This document shows, one piece after another, positions 16,375-24,904 of a DNA stretch of 64,000 nucleotides. Numbering within the stretch: the stretch's first letter is position 1; each line of letters opens with the position of its first letter. The position numbers and the translations under genes are program-made. Source of the DNA: JANWXD01 sp035575135 (GTDB lineage Bacteria > Acidobacteriota > Terriglobia > Bryobacterales > Bryobacteraceae); contig DATLYE010000048.1 in assembly GCA_035575135.1 (NCBI GenBank), forward strand, positions 88,936 to 152,935, given 5' to 3'. The notes under the pieces were generated by a model. It made no database searches. It was not told the DNA's origin and saw only the letters and a list, made by a program, of their open reading frames with translations.

Positions 16375-18791
16375 AGTGGTGCCAGCGCTGGAGCGACGGG
16401 AGCCTCTTCCGGGCCGAGGACCACTCTGACCGGCCCAAATATTACCTGCTCGAGATGCTTCCCTACCCCAGCGGCACGCTGCACGTCGGCCACATCCGCA
16501 ACTACACGATCGGTGACACTCTGGCGCGCTACAAGTGGATGCGCGGCTACAACGTCTTGCACCCCATGGGCTGGGATGCCTTCGGGCTGCCGGCCGAAAA
16601 CGCCGCTATCGCCAACCAGCGCCACCCCCGCGACTGGACGCTCGAGAACATCGCCTACATGAAGCGGCAACATATCCGCTACGGTTTCAGCTACGACTGG
16701 CAGCGCGAGATCTCCACCTGCGAACCGGAATACTACCGCTGGAACCAGTGGTTTTTCCTGAAAATGCTCGAGCGCGGCCTGGCCTATCGCGCCAAGGCCC
16801 TCGTCAACTGGTGCCCGCAATGCGCCACGGTGCTGGCCAACGAGCAGGTCGTCAACGGCTGCTGCTGGCGGCACGAAGACACCCCGGTGGAACAGCGGGC
16901 GCTCGAACAGTGGTTTCTGCGGATCACCGCATATGCCGAAGAACTCCTGCGCGACCTGGACAAGCTCGAAGGCGGCTGGCCGGAGCGCGTCATCACCATG
17001 CAGCGCAACTGGATCGGCCGTTCCGAAGGCGCTGAGATCGACTTCCGGCTGGCGGAGTCGGGCCGGCCCATTCGCGTCTTCACCACGCGCGTGGACACGA
17101 TTTTCGGCGCCACCTGCGTCATTCTCGCGCCGGAGCACCCCCTGGCCGAAGAGCTCGTAGCGCCGGAAGACCGGCCGCGCCTCAAGGCGATGATTGACGA
17201 GCGGGCGCGCCGCGATCCGGGCGATCTCGTCAAAGAAGGGTTCTCCACCGGCCATTTCGCCGTCAATCCGTACAACGGCGAGAAGATCCCGGTCTGGATC
17301 GGTAACTTCGTCCTGATGGGCTACGGCACCGGCGCGATCATGGCCGTGCCGGCGCACGACGAACGGGATTTTGAGTTCTGCACGCGCTACGGGATCCCGG
17401 TGCGCCCCGTCATCCGGCCCGTGGGCGGCGAACTGGCCGACCCGGCCCGCATGCAGGCCGCCTTCACCGAGGACGGCATCTGCGAGAATTCGGGCGAATT
17501 CTCCGGTCTGCCGAGCGCGGAGGCGCGGCGGCGGATGACCGAAAAGGCCGAGCGGGAATGCTTCGGCAAGGCGGCCGTCACCTACCGCATCCGCGACTGG
17601 GGCATCTCGCGCCAGCGCTACTGGGGCACGCCCATCCCCGTAATCCACTGCGCAGCATGCGGCATCGTTCCGGTGCCCGAACAGGAGCTGCCGGTGGTGC
17701 TTCCTTTGAACGTGCGCATTACCGGCATGGGGCGCTCCCCGCTCGAAGATGTTCCCGAGTTCGTCCACGCGCCCTGCCCCCGCTGCCGCCGCCCCGCCCG
17801 GCGCGAAACCGACACCATGGACACCTTCATCGATTCGTCCTGGTATTTCTACCGCTACTGTGATCCGCACAATGACCGGGCGCCGTTTGACTCCGCCAAG
17901 ATCGCCTACTGGTTTCCGATCGATCAGTACATCGGAGGCGTCGAGCACGCCATCCTGCACCTGATCTATGCCCGTTTCTTCACCAAGGTGATGCGCGATC
18001 TGGGCCTCGTCGCCAATGACGAGCCTGCCGTACGCCTGTTCACCCAGGGCATGGTCATCAAAGACGGCGCCAAGATGTCCAAATCCAAAGGCAACGTCGT
18101 CAGCGCCGACGAGACCGCGGAACGTTACGGCGCGGACACGGCACGGTTATTCGTCCTCTTCGCAGCGCCGCCCGAAAAGGACGTGGACTGGCAGGACGCC
18201 GGGGTGGAGGGGATCTACCGCTTCATCAGCCGCGTCTACCGCTTCGTGACGCGCAACGCCGGCAAGGCGCGCGAGGCGGCCGGCGGGGAGGAGACGGAAG
18301 CGGACCGCCGCGTGCGGCGCAAACTGCACCAGACCATTCGCAAAATCACCGAGGATTTTGAGACGCGCTGGCACTTCAACACTTCCATTGCGGCCATTAT
18401 GGAGCTGGTCAACGAGCTGCACGCCGCCGAGGCGTCGCTTTCTCCGGGTGTGCTGTCGGAGGCCCTGGAAAAACTCGTGCTGCTGCTCGGGCCTTTCGCG
18501 CCCTACGTGGCCGAGGAGATGTGGGAGGAGCTGGGGCGTACGGGTCCGGTCTTCCGCCAGCCGTGGCCGGACTACGACCCGGAGCTCGCGCGCGAGGAGA
18601 TGGCGGAAATCGTGCTCCAGGTCAACGGCAAGGTGCGCAGCCGTTTGACCGCGCCCTTTGGCACGTCCCGCGAAGAACTCGAGCGGCAGGCCCTCGCCGA
18701 CGAGAAAATCCGTTCCTACATCGCGGGCAAGGCGGTGGCGAAAGTCGTCGTAGTTCCCGATAAACTTGTCAACGTCGTCGTGAAAGGATAA
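16335..18791 (+). CDS. leuS: Leucyl-tRNA synthetase
   Basis: Class Ia aminoacyl-tRNA synthetase of 818 aa that charges tRNA-Leu in the cytoplasm. The HIGH motif is LHVGHIRNY (H50-H53) and the KMSKS motif AKMSKSKGN (K580). A CP1 editing domain is intact, with GTGAIMAVPAHDERDFEF, followed by the LeuRS insertion with zinc-ribbon-like Cys pairs (CAACGIVP and CPRCRRP). The anticodon-binding and C-terminal domains end with AKVVVVPDKLVNVVV. Size is normal for a bacterial enzyme. It starts 40 nt inside nfo in another frame, so expression is probably linked. A Gfo/Idh/MocA gene follows after 5 nt. Confidence 0.98.
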   Translation: MPEKSYDHRQIELKWCQRWSDGSLFRAEDHSDRPKYYLLEMLPYPSGTLHVGHIRNYTIGDTLARYKWMRGYNVLHPMGWDAFGLPAENAAIANQRHPRDWTLENIAYMKRQHIRYGFSYDWQREISTCEPEYYRWNQWFFLKMLERGLAYRAKALVNWCPQCATVLANEQVVNGCCWRHEDTPVEQRALEQWFLRITAYAEELLRDLDKLEGGWPERVITMQRNWIGRSEGAEIDFRLAESGRPIRVFTTRVDTIFGATCVILAPEHPLAEELVAPEDRPRLKAMIDERARRDPGDLVKEGFSTGHFAVNPYNGEKIPVWIGNFVLMGYGTGAIMAVPAHDERDFEFCTRYGIPVRPVIRPVGGELADPARMQAAFTEDGICENSGEFSGLPSAEARRRMTEKAERECFGKAAVTYRIRDWGISRQRYWGTPIPVIHCAACGIVPVPEQELPVVLPLNVRITGMGRSPLEDVPEFVHAPCPRCRRPARRETDTMDTFIDSSWYFYRYCDPHNDRAPFDSAKIAYWFPIDQYIGGVEHAILHLIYARFFTKVMRDLGLVANDEPAVRLFTQGMVIKDGAKMSKSKGNVVSADETAERYGADTARLFVLFAAPPEKDVDWQDAGVEGIYRFISRVYRFVTRNAGKAREAAGGEETEADRRVRRKLHQTIRKITEDFETRWHFNTSIAAIMELVNELHAAEASLSPGVLSEALEKLVLLLGPFAPYVAEEMWEELGRTGPVFRQPWPDYDPELAREEMAEIVLQVNGKVRSRLTAPFGTSREELERQALADEKIRSYIAGKAVAKVVVVPDKLVNVVVKG

Positions 18792-18796
18792 CGGAT

Positions 18797-20089
18797 ATGC
18801 AGGAGCAGGAATCCCGGAGAACATTTTTGCAGGCGGGCGCCGCGGCCGCCGCCTTCACGTTTGTCCCGGACCGCGCCCGGGGCGCCAACGACCGGATCGC
18901 GGCGGCATTCATCGGCATGGGCCGTATGGGCATCGCCAATCTGCGTATCGCCCTGAAGCAGCCCGGGCTGGAAGCCGCGGCGGTCTGTGACGTCTACCGG
19001 CCGCATCTGGAGCAGGCGGTGGCGGAAACCGGCGGCCGTGCCCGGGCGGTGAAGGACTTCCGCGAGATTCTCGCCGACAAGTCCGTGGATGTGGTCTGCA
19101 TCTCCACTCCGGATCACTGGCACGCCTACATGACCGTCGAGGCCTGCAAGGCGGGCAAGGACGTGTATGTGGAAAAACCGCTGTGCGTGGCCGTCGAAGA
19201 GGGCCGCAAGATGGTCGAAGCGGCGCGAAAGTACGACCGCGTGGTGCAGGCCGGCACCATGCAGCGCTCCGGCATCCACTTCCGCAAGGCCTGCGATCTG
19301 GTGCGTAAAGGCGTGCTCGGCAAGGTGACCTTCGTGCGCACCTGGAACTACGGACTCGCCCCGCAGCAGGGGATCGGCAACCCGCCCGACAGCGATCCCC
19401 CGGAAGGCCTGGATTGGGATTTGTGGCTCGGACCCGCTCCCTGGCGTCCCTTCAACCGGAACCGCTTCGGGGTGGACCCCAAAGCCTTCTCACACTTTCG
19501 CTGGTTCTGGGATTACGCGGGCGGCATGATGACGGACTGGGGCGTTCACTGGCTCGACATCGTGCAGATGGCCTTTGCCGAGGAAATGCCCGCCGCGATC
19601 GTGGCGCTCGGCGGCAAGTATTATCTCAAAGACAACCGCGAAACCCCGGACACTCTGCAGGTCACCTACGAGTATCCGAGCGGGTTTGTCGCCACCTACG
19701 AAAACCGCTCGGGCAATGCCCAGTCTTTGTTCAACAAGCCCGGCGGCATTCTGTTCCACGGCAGCAAGGCGACGCTGTTCGTGGACCGCAGCGAATACCG
19801 CCTTCTGCCGGAGCGCGACTCCGGCCTGGAGTACATCCAGGAGCCGGCCTCCAACAACGCGAATATGGCGCACTGGCAGAATTTTCTGGACTGCGTCCGC
19901 ACGCGCAAGCGCCCGGTGAGCGATATCGAAACCTGCTTCCGCTCCACCGCCACCTGCCTGCTCGGCAACCTTGCCCTCTTGAGCAAGCGCCGCCTGGACT
20001 GGGACGACAAGGCAGGCACCGTGCTGCAAAGAGAAGTCGAACCCCTGCTGCGGCGCGACTACCGTCCGCCCTGGAAGCTGGAAGTGTAG
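18797..20089 (+). CDS. Tat-exported Gfo/Idh/MocA family oxidoreductase
   Basis: Secreted NAD(P)-dependent oxidoreductase of 430 aa. SRRTFLQAGAAAAAFTF is a twin-arginine signal, then the Rossmann start RIAAAFIGMGRMG, the motif VCISTPDHWHAYMTVEACKAGKDVYVEKPL with the conserved EKP, and DYAGGMMTDWGVHWLDIVQMA for the C-terminal beta-sheet domain with its catalytic His. Such proteins are abundant in Acidobacteria and Planctomycetes, where relatives act on sugars, inositols or oligosaccharides; the substrate here is unknown. It follows leuS by 5 nt and may be co-transcribed without functional linkage. It converges with the CHAT gene after 13 nt that hold no terminator-like structure. Confidence 0.9.
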   Translation: MQEQESRRTFLQAGAAAAAFTFVPDRARGANDRIAAAFIGMGRMGIANLRIALKQPGLEAAAVCDVYRPHLEQAVAETGGRARAVKDFREILADKSVDVVCISTPDHWHAYMTVEACKAGKDVYVEKPLCVAVEEGRKMVEAARKYDRVVQAGTMQRSGIHFRKACDLVRKGVLGKVTFVRTWNYGLAPQQGIGNPPDSDPPEGLDWDLWLGPAPWRPFNRNRFGVDPKAFSHFRWFWDYAGGMMTDWGVHWLDIVQMAFAEEMPAAIVALGGKYYLKDNRETPDTLQVTYEYPSGFVATYENRSGNAQSLFNKPGGILFHGSKATLFVDRSEYRLLPERDSGLEYIQEPASNNANMAHWQNFLDCVRTRKRPVSDIETCFRSTATCLLGNLALLSKRRLDWDDKAGTVLQREVEPLLRRDYRPPWKLEV

Positions 20090-20102
20090 CCTCCCCTCCT
20101 TC

Positions 20103-22577
20103 CTAGCGCCGCACGCCGCCGCGTGAAAACGCACCGCCCCGCGTGAAGATCTGGAACGGCGCCCAGTAGTACGGCCTCCGGTAGACCGGGTGGGCAAGCA
20201 ACGTCAGCTTGGCGTTGCGCAGCGCGCGGGCCGGTGACTCCCCCGACGCCAGACGCCGGTACAACTCCGAAATCAATGCGGCCGTGGAACGGTCGTTGAC
20301 GTCCCACAATCCGGCTATGACATTGCGTGCCCCTGCCGCCAGAAAAGCCCAGGCGAATCCGACCAGCCCTTCCCCGGAGTAGTTGCGCGCGCCGGCGCTG
20401 CGGCAGGCGGAAATTGTGACCAGGCGCGCCTGCAGGGGTTGCGCCAGCACCTCCCGTGCATAAAGCCTGTAGGCGTCCCCCTGCCGGGAGAGAATGACCG
20501 CCGAATCCAGAGGGCTTTCGCGATTGGCTTCGGCGTGCGCCGCAAAGTGAATCAGGGCGTAACGTTGTGGCAGGCTTTCGTGGTAGGCCTCCGGGTTCGC
20601 CTGCGGCCCGGTGATGACCTTCTTAAGAGAACCAGGAAAGTGCTTCTCGATGTTTGCAATCTCGACGCCGGCATCCGGCAGGCGTGCGAATTCCGCCGAC
20701 GGCGGTTCCGGGTCCCCGAGCACGAGCAATCCCCGGGCGCGAGCAGGCTCACCCGGGCTCAACACCGACACCGCCGGCGTGACGGCCACCGTCGCCTCTT
20801 CGATCCAGTACCGCGGTGGATCGTCGTCCGTCAGCAACGTCTCGAAATTCAATTCGTGGAGAGCTCCGTCGGGTACCACCAGGACGTTTGCGCCGCGCGG
20901 GATCAGCTTCCGGGCCGGCGCAATCAGGACCTCGTAAAGCCTGCGCCCGATGGCGTTGCGGTTCTCGCGCGGGTCTTCAACCGACAGCAGCGCGTTGGAA
21001 TAAGCTTCCACAAGCCGGCGTACGGTGGCCTCCGGCGGCAGGGCGAACCACTCCACACGGTTGCCCGTGCGGACGAACAAGAAAGAGCGCTTGGGCGCCA
21101 GCCAGTAGGACAACACAGCGGCGGCTTCCGGCGGCGCTGCGGAACGCCTCGCGCCGGCCGAGTAGGTCCGGGAGCCCGAACCCGTCGTGGCGTGCTCGGC
21201 CAGTACGGGCGCGCGGCAGGACTCGATCGCCTCCCAGGCCCGCACGATTTCACCCTGCCGCACCAGTGCGTCCACGTACTCTTCGTAGAACGGAATGATG
21301 CTCGCCTGGAAGGTGAATTTCCATTCCAGCCGCGACAGCCGCCGGCGCAGGCGGGCGACATCCGCAGCCAGCTGCCCGAATTCCTGATGCAGCAGGTGGT
21401 AGGCGCCGTTTTGCGCGTGAAGGCTGCCCAGCCGCGCGCGGGCTTCGAGCAACGCTTGCGGCACGTCGAGCTTCTCCGCGCGCGCGATCGCTTCCAGGTA
21501 GCGGGCTTCGGCTTCGGCAAAGCGGCCCCGCGCCGCGGCGATGCGTGCCGCATTCAGCAGCGGCCACACCAGGTTGCCGGCATCACCCGCACGCATCCTC
21601 AGTTGCACCGCCTCTTGATTGAAGCGTTCAGCGGAGGCGAGATCGCCCGTCTCGATCGCCATCATGGCCAGGTTGCTCAGCCAGCGGGCGGCCATGGCTT
21701 GATCGCCGAGCCGGCGCGCCAAGGTCAGCCCGCGCCGGTAGCACGCAATGGCGTTCTGAGGCTCGCCGCGGAAATAGTACGTGTTGCCGAGATCGCCGAA
21801 CAGGCCCGCCAGACCCGCGTGCTCCTCGATCTGGCTGTAAATTGCTTCGGCCTCACGCAGCGATTCGAGCGCCCGGTCCCAGTCACCGAGAGCGTTGTAA
21901 CACACCCCCAGGTTATGCCGGGCCGTGGCCGTGAGGGGGGCGTAGCCGGCGGGGACGGAGACGGCGAGCGCCTGTTCCAGCCATGGAATGGCTTCTCCGT
22001 AGCGGCCCAGCCTCAGCCGGCTCCACCCCAGGGTCACGAGCGTCGCCGCCTCCTGGTAGGCGTGCCGGGCTCTCCGTGCAGCTTCCAAGGCCGCGCGCAG
22101 GCACTGAAACGCCTGCTCGGGATCGCTTCGCTGCAGGACGATGCCGTGAAGCTGTTCCGTCAGGGAGATCAGCAGCGGGGCGCCGGAACTCCGCGCCAGC
22201 TTCCGCGCCCGCTCCAGAATCCGTTCTGCCTCTGCCTCGCGGCCCCTCTCGCGCAGGGCCCGGCTCAACAGCGTCCAGCGCCGCACCGCCACCTCCTCAT
22301 CTTGCGGAGGCTCTTCTTTCCCATCCAGAAGCTGGATGGCCTCAGTCGCCTGCCCGCGGGCCAGCAGCACCGAGGCCTTCACGAAGTAAAATCGCCACCG
22401 GTCATCGGGCGAGCGGGCGCGCCGGAGTCCCCGCTCGGCCAGCTCAAGCGCCTCGGACCGCTTCCCTTCGAGCAGAAGCTTCATGGCGCGGGCGTAAAGC
22501 TGTCCGGGAGGTTCAACCTGAATCAAACGGCAACCGAGGGAAAGCGTCAGCAGGAACGCCACTCCCCGCCGGTGCAT
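20103..22577 (-). CDS. TPR-CHAT cysteine protease, exported or lipid-anchored
   Basis: Caspase-like CHAT protease of 824 aa fused behind tetratricopeptide repeats. Residues about 1-16 are hydrophobic and end in SLGC, an imperfect lipobox, so the protein may sit outside the cytoplasm. TPR helices fill about residues 25-400 (for example AIPWLEQALAVSVPAGYAPL, GNTYYFRGEPQNAIACYRRGL). The CHAT domain spans about 510-815 with catalytic His681 in IHFAAHAEAN and Cys725 in TISACRSAG, then GEGLVGFAWAFLAAGARNVIAGLWDVND. CHAT proteases cut protein partners after TPR-mediated recognition, as in TPR-CHAT Csx29. It is last in a minus-strand unit with ECF sigma, anti-sigma and an orphan gene. TATGAT lies 6 nt before the ATG. 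Confidence 0.88.
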   Translation of the reverse strand: MHRRGVAFLLTLSLGCRLIQVEPPGQLYARAMKLLLEGKRSEALELAERGLRRARSPDDRWRFYFVKASVLLARGQATEAIQLLDGKEEPPQDEEVAVRRWTLLSRALRERGREAEAERILERARKLARSSGAPLLISLTEQLHGIVLQRSDPEQAFQCLRAALEAARRARHAYQEAATLVTLGWSRLRLGRYGEAIPWLEQALAVSVPAGYAPLTATARHNLGVCYNALGDWDRALESLREAEAIYSQIEEHAGLAGLFGDLGNTYYFRGEPQNAIACYRRGLTLARRLGDQAMAARWLSNLAMMAIETGDLASAERFNQEAVQLRMRAGDAGNLVWPLLNAARIAAARGRFAEAEARYLEAIARAEKLDVPQALLEARARLGSLHAQNGAYHLLHQEFGQLAADVARLRRRLSRLEWKFTFQASIIPFYEEYVDALVRQGEIVRAWEAIESCRAPVLAEHATTGSGSRTYSAGARRSAAPPEAAAVLSYWLAPKRSFLFVRTGNRVEWFALPPEATVRRLVEAYSNALLSVEDPRENRNAIGRRLYEVLIAPARKLIPRGANVLVVPDGALHELNFETLLTDDDPPRYWIEEATVAVTPAVSVLSPGEPARARGLLVLGDPEPPSAEFARLPDAGVEIANIEKHFPGSLKKVITGPQANPEAYHESLPQRYALIHFAAHAEANRESPLDSAVILSRQGDAYRLYAREVLAQPLQARLVTISACRSAGARNYSGEGLVGFAWAFLAAGARNVIAGLWDVNDRSTAALISELYRRLASGESPARALRNAKLTLLAHPVYRRPYYWAPFQIFTRGGAFSRGGVRR

Positions 22578-22583
22578 GATTTC

Positions 22584-22589
22584 ATCATA
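22584..22589 (-). promoter_or_regulatory. -10-like TATGAT, 6 nt before the TPR-CHAT start
   Basis: TATGAT on the minus strand overlaps the TGA of the upstream gene and ends 6 nt before the ATG at 22577. It would give a leaderless mRNA for the CHAT protease, separate from the sigma operon transcript. No Shine-Dalgarno site is present. Confidence 0.45.
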
Positions 22590-23454
22590 GACGGGGGCAT
22601 CTGGAACCGACCAGCCTTGCGGCGTGCTGCGACAGCTTCTTACGACGTACCAGGGGCGGGGCGGCCGTTTCTTCCGGATCCGCCACCACGATCTCCCCCT
22701 TGTAGGGGTGGGCGGGATCGTCCAACACGATGCGGAGGGCGGTTAGCGACTGCCGGTACGGCTCGATCGCCCATTCCAAAAAGTACACACGCCCCAAACC
22801 GTTCACCGTGGTGAACCCGAAGCGGCTTTGAGAGGCGTCCCACTGGAATGCGGTCTCCGGCTCGACCAGAGAAGTGAGGACGACCCCGTGAGGGTGCACC
22901 TGATGCTTGGTGCCGGCGCTTCTCCGCACAGCCTGCATCACGGGGTCGAAACTGCGGGAGCAGCGCAGCCGGCAAGGGTCCGGATCGGGAGCAAGCCCGG
23001 CCCCCCTTGCTCCCGAACCGCGGTCTGCTCTCGCGACTTCACGGTACCGCTTGCCGTTGAACGTGATCGCCCCGGTGTCAACTCCGGGCACGACAAGCTT
23101 GGCGAACGGCCTTTCGGGGGCGAACTCCACTTCGTACTCGTCCCGATCCGCGTCGTAGCTCATCTTCATGACAATGTGCACGTCGCCGCGAATGATGTCG
23201 AGCACGTTCAACCCCACAACGCGGACTTCCGTCCTTGTGCTGTGCACCGCACCCGAACTGCGCCCCTCCACAGCGGCGGTGGCGGAGTCAAACGAGAGAA
23301 GCGGGGCGTGCGTGAAAGGCCCTGCACTACGGGTATCGCCTCCCCCGAGGATCGGAAGGGAAACAGCAGCCCAGACCCCATCGAGCTTCGCCTGTCCCTC
23401 GACTTGTGCTGCCACTGCGACCGCCTGGGCGTTGAAGTGGAAGGTTCGAGGCAT
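22585..23454 (-). CDS. Orphan protein in the sigma/anti-sigma/CHAT module
   Basis: Not recognised. 289 aa, no signal peptide or membrane segment. It begins PRTFHFNAQAVAVAAQVEGQ and contains strand-rich stretches (TEVRVVGLNVLDIIRGDVHIVMKMSYDADRDEYEVEF, then FAKLVVPGVDTGAITFNGKRY), a disordered basic and Pro/Cys-rich middle (GSGARGAGLAPDPDPCRLRC) and a second beta-rich half (FQWDASQSRFGFTTVNGLGRVYFLEWAIEPY). This two-lobed layout with an exposed linker could suit a protease substrate, which is inference from its place between anti-sigma (10-nt gap upstream) and TPR-CHAT (7-nt gap downstream). GAGGGG is 6 nt before the ATG. Confidence 0.6.
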   Translation of the reverse strand: MPRTFHFNAQAVAVAAQVEGQAKLDGVWAAVSLPILGGGDTRSAGPFTHAPLLSFDSATAAVEGRSSGAVHSTRTEVRVVGLNVLDIIRGDVHIVMKMSYDADRDEYEVEFAPERPFAKLVVPGVDTGAITFNGKRYREVARADRGSGARGAGLAPDPDPCRLRCSRSFDPVMQAVRRSAGTKHQVHPHGVVLTSLVEPETAFQWDASQSRFGFTTVNGLGRVYFLEWAIEPYRQSLTALRIVLDDPAHPYKGEIVVADPEETAAPPLVRRKKLSQHAARLVGSRCPRL

Positions 23455-23464
23455 CGGGACCCCT

Positions 23465-24136
23465 CTACGGCTCCACCGTGAATGGGTAAGTTCCGACTTC
23501 GGTGCGCTCGCCGCCCCGCCAGCCGTAGACCGCGATGGTGTAGGCGCCGGGGGGCAATCTCCGGGCGGGCATCAGCACTTCCAGAGGCTCACCGGGGCGC
23601 CGGGGAACCCCGGTCTGGATTTGGGCCACCGTCGTGCCGCCACGATCACGCACCTCGACGTCCAGGCGCTCGAAGTCCGGCAGGACGTCCAGAGGCAGAG
23701 CCAAGGTTACAAAACCACGGCGTTGCGCCGCGATACGAATCACATCGCCTGCACGGGTGAGCGGGCGTAACACGTGTCGCGCTACCGGCTGCGGCGAAGC
23801 CAGCTCGCTGAGTTGCGTCTCCATCCGGGGCGCAACGACGAGGCCTTGGTAGCCCGCGACCACGGCAAACAGGGCTGCTGCCGCCCAGGCTACCTTCGGA
23901 GGCGGCGTTCTCAGCCACGCCAGCCGCCCGGGCCGGGGGATCGGCAGGTCCGCGGTGCGCCGCTCGGCAAGCACGGCACGGGCATTCGCGCCGAGCGTTT
24001 CACCGGCCAGCACCTCCTGAGCGCATTTGGGGCAGGCGAAGTAATGCTCTTCAAAGGCCTCCCGCTCCGGCCCGGTCAATTCTCCGAGCAGATAGCGCTC
24101 CACCGCCTGGCTCTGCTCTGCTTCCGCGTGATCCAT
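23465..24136 (-). CDS. Membrane anti-sigma factor with zinc-binding (ZAS) domain
   Basis: Anti-sigma factor of 223 aa. The cytoplasmic N-terminal domain holds the ZAS motif: ERYLLGELTGPEREAFEEHYFACPKC, with HxxxCxxC as zinc ligands. One transmembrane helix follows at about residues 87-104 (VAWAAAALFAVVAGYQGLVV). The outer domain is beta-rich (RRGFVTLALPLDVLPDFERLDVEV, PPGAYTIAVYGWR), like an Ig-type sensor. It should hold the neighbouring ECF sigma factor until a signal or proteolysis releases it. It lies 70 nt after the sigma gene and 10 nt before the orphan gene. GGGTGGAG precedes the ATG. Confidence 0.88.
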   Translation of the reverse strand: MDHAEAEQSQAVERYLLGELTGPEREAFEEHYFACPKCAQEVLAGETLGANARAVLAERRTADLPIPRPGRLAWLRTPPPKVAWAAAALFAVVAGYQGLVVAPRMETQLSELASPQPVARHVLRPLTRAGDVIRIAAQRRGFVTLALPLDVLPDFERLDVEVRDRGGTTVAQIQTGVPRRPGEPLEVLMPARRLPPGAYTIAVYGWRGGERTEVGTYPFTVEP

Positions 24137-24206
24137 GGCGCTCCACCCTCATTAGTATCGTGAATCTTTCCGGCCATACGTTTCACGGCCCAGGCCGATT
24201 TCGGGC

Positions 24207-24767
24207 TCACGCGTGGGCCGCCCAGTTGTTTCCCATCTTCTCCCGGAACCGGTTGCGCGCCCGGTGCAGCACGACACGCACGTAGGAAGCATCCACGCCC
24301 AACTCACGGCAGATTCGTTCCAAGGGCCAGTCGTGAAGGTATCGCAACTCCAGCACTCGCCGGTCGCGCTCAGGGAGTTCGTCCAGCACAGCCCGCACCT
24401 GTCGCTTTCGTTGCGCGGTGACCAGCTCGGAATCCAGATCGATCCGCGCGTCCGTGAAATCGGTTCCGTCTATGGGAACGTAGCGATGCTCCGGCCGGGA
24501 CAATTCGCGCTCCACGTTCACCGCAATGGCGTGCACGAACGCGCCGAACCGTTCCGGGTGCTCGATTTCGCGGCCGCTGCGCAGCAAGGCGATCACGCGC
24601 CGGAACGTCTCCTGCGCCACGTCTTCGATGAATTCCGTGGGTCTACCCCGGCGGCCCAGCTTCACCACCAGCAGCTTCCAAAAATAGGCGCGAAAGTGCT
24701 CGGCGACGAAGGGATCCCCCTCCCCCAGCCGCTTGATATAGTCCGCTGTGAACTCGTGAAAGTTCAA
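24207..24767 (-). CDS. ECF-type RNA polymerase sigma factor
   Basis: Sigma-70 family factor of 186 aa with region 2 (TEFIEDVAQETFRRVIALLR) and region 4 (LDELPERDRRVLELRYLHDWPLERICRELGVDASYVRVVLHRARNRF, a helix-turn-helix), and no regions 1 or 3. It directs RNA polymerase to a small regulon, probably including its own operon. The start codon is TTG at 24767, giving NFHEFTADYIKRL; no ATG or GTG lies upstream before the promoter. A TTGCGA-17-TATACT promoter sits just upstream, which is sigma-70-like and not an ECF GGAAC-type site, so basal expression is probably housekeeping-driven. First gene of the sigma, anti-sigma, orphan, CHAT unit. Confidence 0.9.
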   Translation of the reverse strand: MNFHEFTADYIKRLGEGDPFVAEHFRAYFWKLLVVKLGRRGRPTEFIEDVAQETFRRVIALLRSGREIEHPERFGAFVHAIAVNVERELSRPEHRYVPIDGTDFTDARIDLDSELVTAQRKRQVRAVLDELPERDRRVLELRYLHDWPLERICRELGVDASYVRVVLHRARNRFREKMGNNWAAHA

Positions 24768-24791
24768 GAGCCGCCGATAGAGCTTGGGTTC

Positions 24792-24820
24792 AGTATACTC
24801 TCCCTTCCCGCCGGTCGCAA
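24792..24820 (-). promoter_or_regulatory. Sigma-70-like promoter of the ECF sigma/CHAT unit
   Basis: On the minus strand: -35 TTGCGA (24815-24820), 17-nt spacer, -10 TATACT (24792-24797). Expected transcription start near 24785, leaving a leader of about 18 nt before the TTG at 24767. Confidence 0.6.
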
Positions 24821-24891
24821 CGATTCTCTCACGTGCGCAAACGCTACGCCCTTCCCAACGACCGCAGAACAGACCGGGTTTTCGCGCATGC

Positions 24892-24897
24892 TACAAT
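24892..24897 (+). promoter_or_regulatory. -10 box TACAAT, 7 nt before a GTG start
   Basis: TACAAT ends 7 nt before the GTG at 24905, so the transcript should begin at or next to the start codon (leaderless). No -35 match and no Shine-Dalgarno site are seen. It is divergent from the ECF sigma promoter. Confidence 0.55.
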
Positions 24898-24904
24898 CTG
24901 AGCC

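Noticed and set aside
20103..22577. Calling the TPR-CHAT protein part of a type III-E CRISPR system
   Set aside because: No gRAMP/Cas7-11-like gene and no array lie in the window; only the TPR-CHAT plus sigma-factor logic is shared.
20439..22814. Open frame of about 790 codons on the plus strand opposite the TPR-CHAT gene
   Set aside because: Arg/Gln-rich with no recognisable domain; the minus strand has TPRs and both CHAT catalytic residues.
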